DNA of 64,000 nucleotides. It comes from Arthrobacter sp. B1I2. GTDB taxonomy: Bacteria; Actinomycetota; Actinomycetes; Actinomycetales; Micrococcaceae. Every line of letters begins with the position of its first letter. Position 1 is the stretch's first letter. This document shows, piece after piece, positions 63,730 through 64,000 of this stretch. The DNA lies in contig NZ_JAUSYC010000001.1 in the NCBI RefSeq assembly GCF_030816485.1, forward strand, positions 3,100,001 to 3,164,000, given 5' to 3'. The notes below the pieces were generated by a model. The model was given only the letters and a program-made list of their open reading frames with translations, had not been told where the DNA came from and ran no database searches. The position numbers and the translations under genes are program-made.

Positions 63730-64000
63730 TCAGGAACGCAGGGCCGGGCTGGCAAACAGTTCGGCACCGTCTTTCACGGTTTGCAGGCATGCCGGGTCGG
63801 AGCCCGTGTCCAATGCCGGCAGCAGCGGGGTCCTGGCCCGCGGATCGGTGCTCCACGACTGCACCCTGCCGTCAGCCACCTGGACCATCAGTTCCTCCAC
63901 CTCCCACACAGCGAAACTGGCCGGCGCCCCGGGCACCAGCTGCCCGGCCATGGGGTTTGCATGCCGGGCGGCCCGCCAGCCGGCGCGCGTGTGGCCCAGG
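63730..64000 (-). CDS. Amidohydrolase family protein, C-terminal part
   Basis: Only the last 89 residues are in the window. The frame is open to the right edge and reads HTRAGWRAARHANPMAGQLVPGAPASFAVWEVEELMVQVADGRVQSW. This is the pattern of the second small beta domain of metal-dependent amidohydrolases of the YtcJ kind, after the catalytic barrel (GxPADFAV type sentence). The active site is outside the window, so substrate and integrity cannot be judged. Confidence 0.7.
   Translation of the reverse strand, partial: LGHTRAGWRAARHANPMAGQLVPGAPASFAVWEVEELMVQVADGRVQSWSTDPRARTPLLPALDTGSDPACLQTVKDGAELFASPALRS

Overview
The window is high-GC actinobacterial DNA. Gene content and order (glpD-glpF-glpK, leuS, comEA-comEC-holA, rpsT, lepA-hemW, hrcA-dnaJ-rsmE, phoH-ybeY-era, leuA-recO-uppS, ctaCDF, ctaE-qcrCAB, rbpA) fit a Micrococcaceae chromosome close to Arthrobacter or Pseudarthrobacter. 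That placement is an inference from protein recognition and synteny; no 16S gene is present. I see no tRNA, rRNA, insertion sequence, prophage or CRISPR array, and the region reads as ordinary core chromosome with a few accessory islands.

Layout. 1-2.5 kb: leftward run of a glycosyltransferase (cut by the window edge), an alpha/beta hydrolase and an aldo/keto reductase. 2.5-7.9 kb: SorC/DeoR-type regulator divergent from a glycerol operon (glpD, glpF, glpK). 7.9-9.5 kb: FAD oxidoreductase fused to a Rieske domain. 9.6-17.3 kb: leuS behind a leucine attenuator, a DegV protein, comEA, a shortened comEC and holA. 17.4-26.3 kb: rpsT, an orphan PemK/MazF-like gene, lepA, hemW, two DUF genes, then the CIRCE-controlled hrcA-dnaJ-rsmE. 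26.3-35.2 kb: GerMN lipoprotein divergent from phoH-ybeY-(CBS protein)-era, then an LCP cell-wall ligase and an M13 peptidase. 35.2-41.7 kb: leuA behind a LEU-type pseudoknot leader, recO, uppS, a lipase-like hydrolase, pyrD and a DUF3043 gene. 41.7-52.9 kb: M20 dipeptidase, erpA, cytochrome oxidase ctaC-ctaD-ctaF, ptsH and dasR around a dre site, then the leftward qcrB-qcrA-qcrC-ctaE block that completes the bc1-aa3 supercomplex. 52.9-59 kb: trpD, a stand-alone RAM domain, DUF3054, and a type III polyketide synthase / methyltransferase / FAD-monooxygenase operon resembling srsABC phenolic-lipid loci. 59-64 kb: def, an RlmA-type methyltransferase, NfeD plus SPFH pair, rbpA, a polyprenol-phosphate mannosyl transferase and the tail of an amidohydrolase.

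Regulation is the most interesting layer. Two leucine genes carry related leader peptides (MRAILLLS before leuS and a GTG-started MRAELLLLS... before leuA), whose DNA is nearly identical over the Leu codons, yet one continues into a Rho-independent terminator and the other into an H-type pseudoknot. These two leaders and about ten other starts share the pattern TAnnnT, 6-7 nt, start codon, without a Shine-Dalgarno sequence, which predicts leaderless transcription. A perfect TGCAC-N4-GTGCA palindrome lies next to the glpD promoter, a canonical CIRCE precedes hrcA, a dre site sits between ptsH and dasR, and a triple 11-bp-spaced repeat lies between the GerMN lipoprotein and phoH. Several convergent gene borders carry long perfect hairpins able to stop transcription from both sides.
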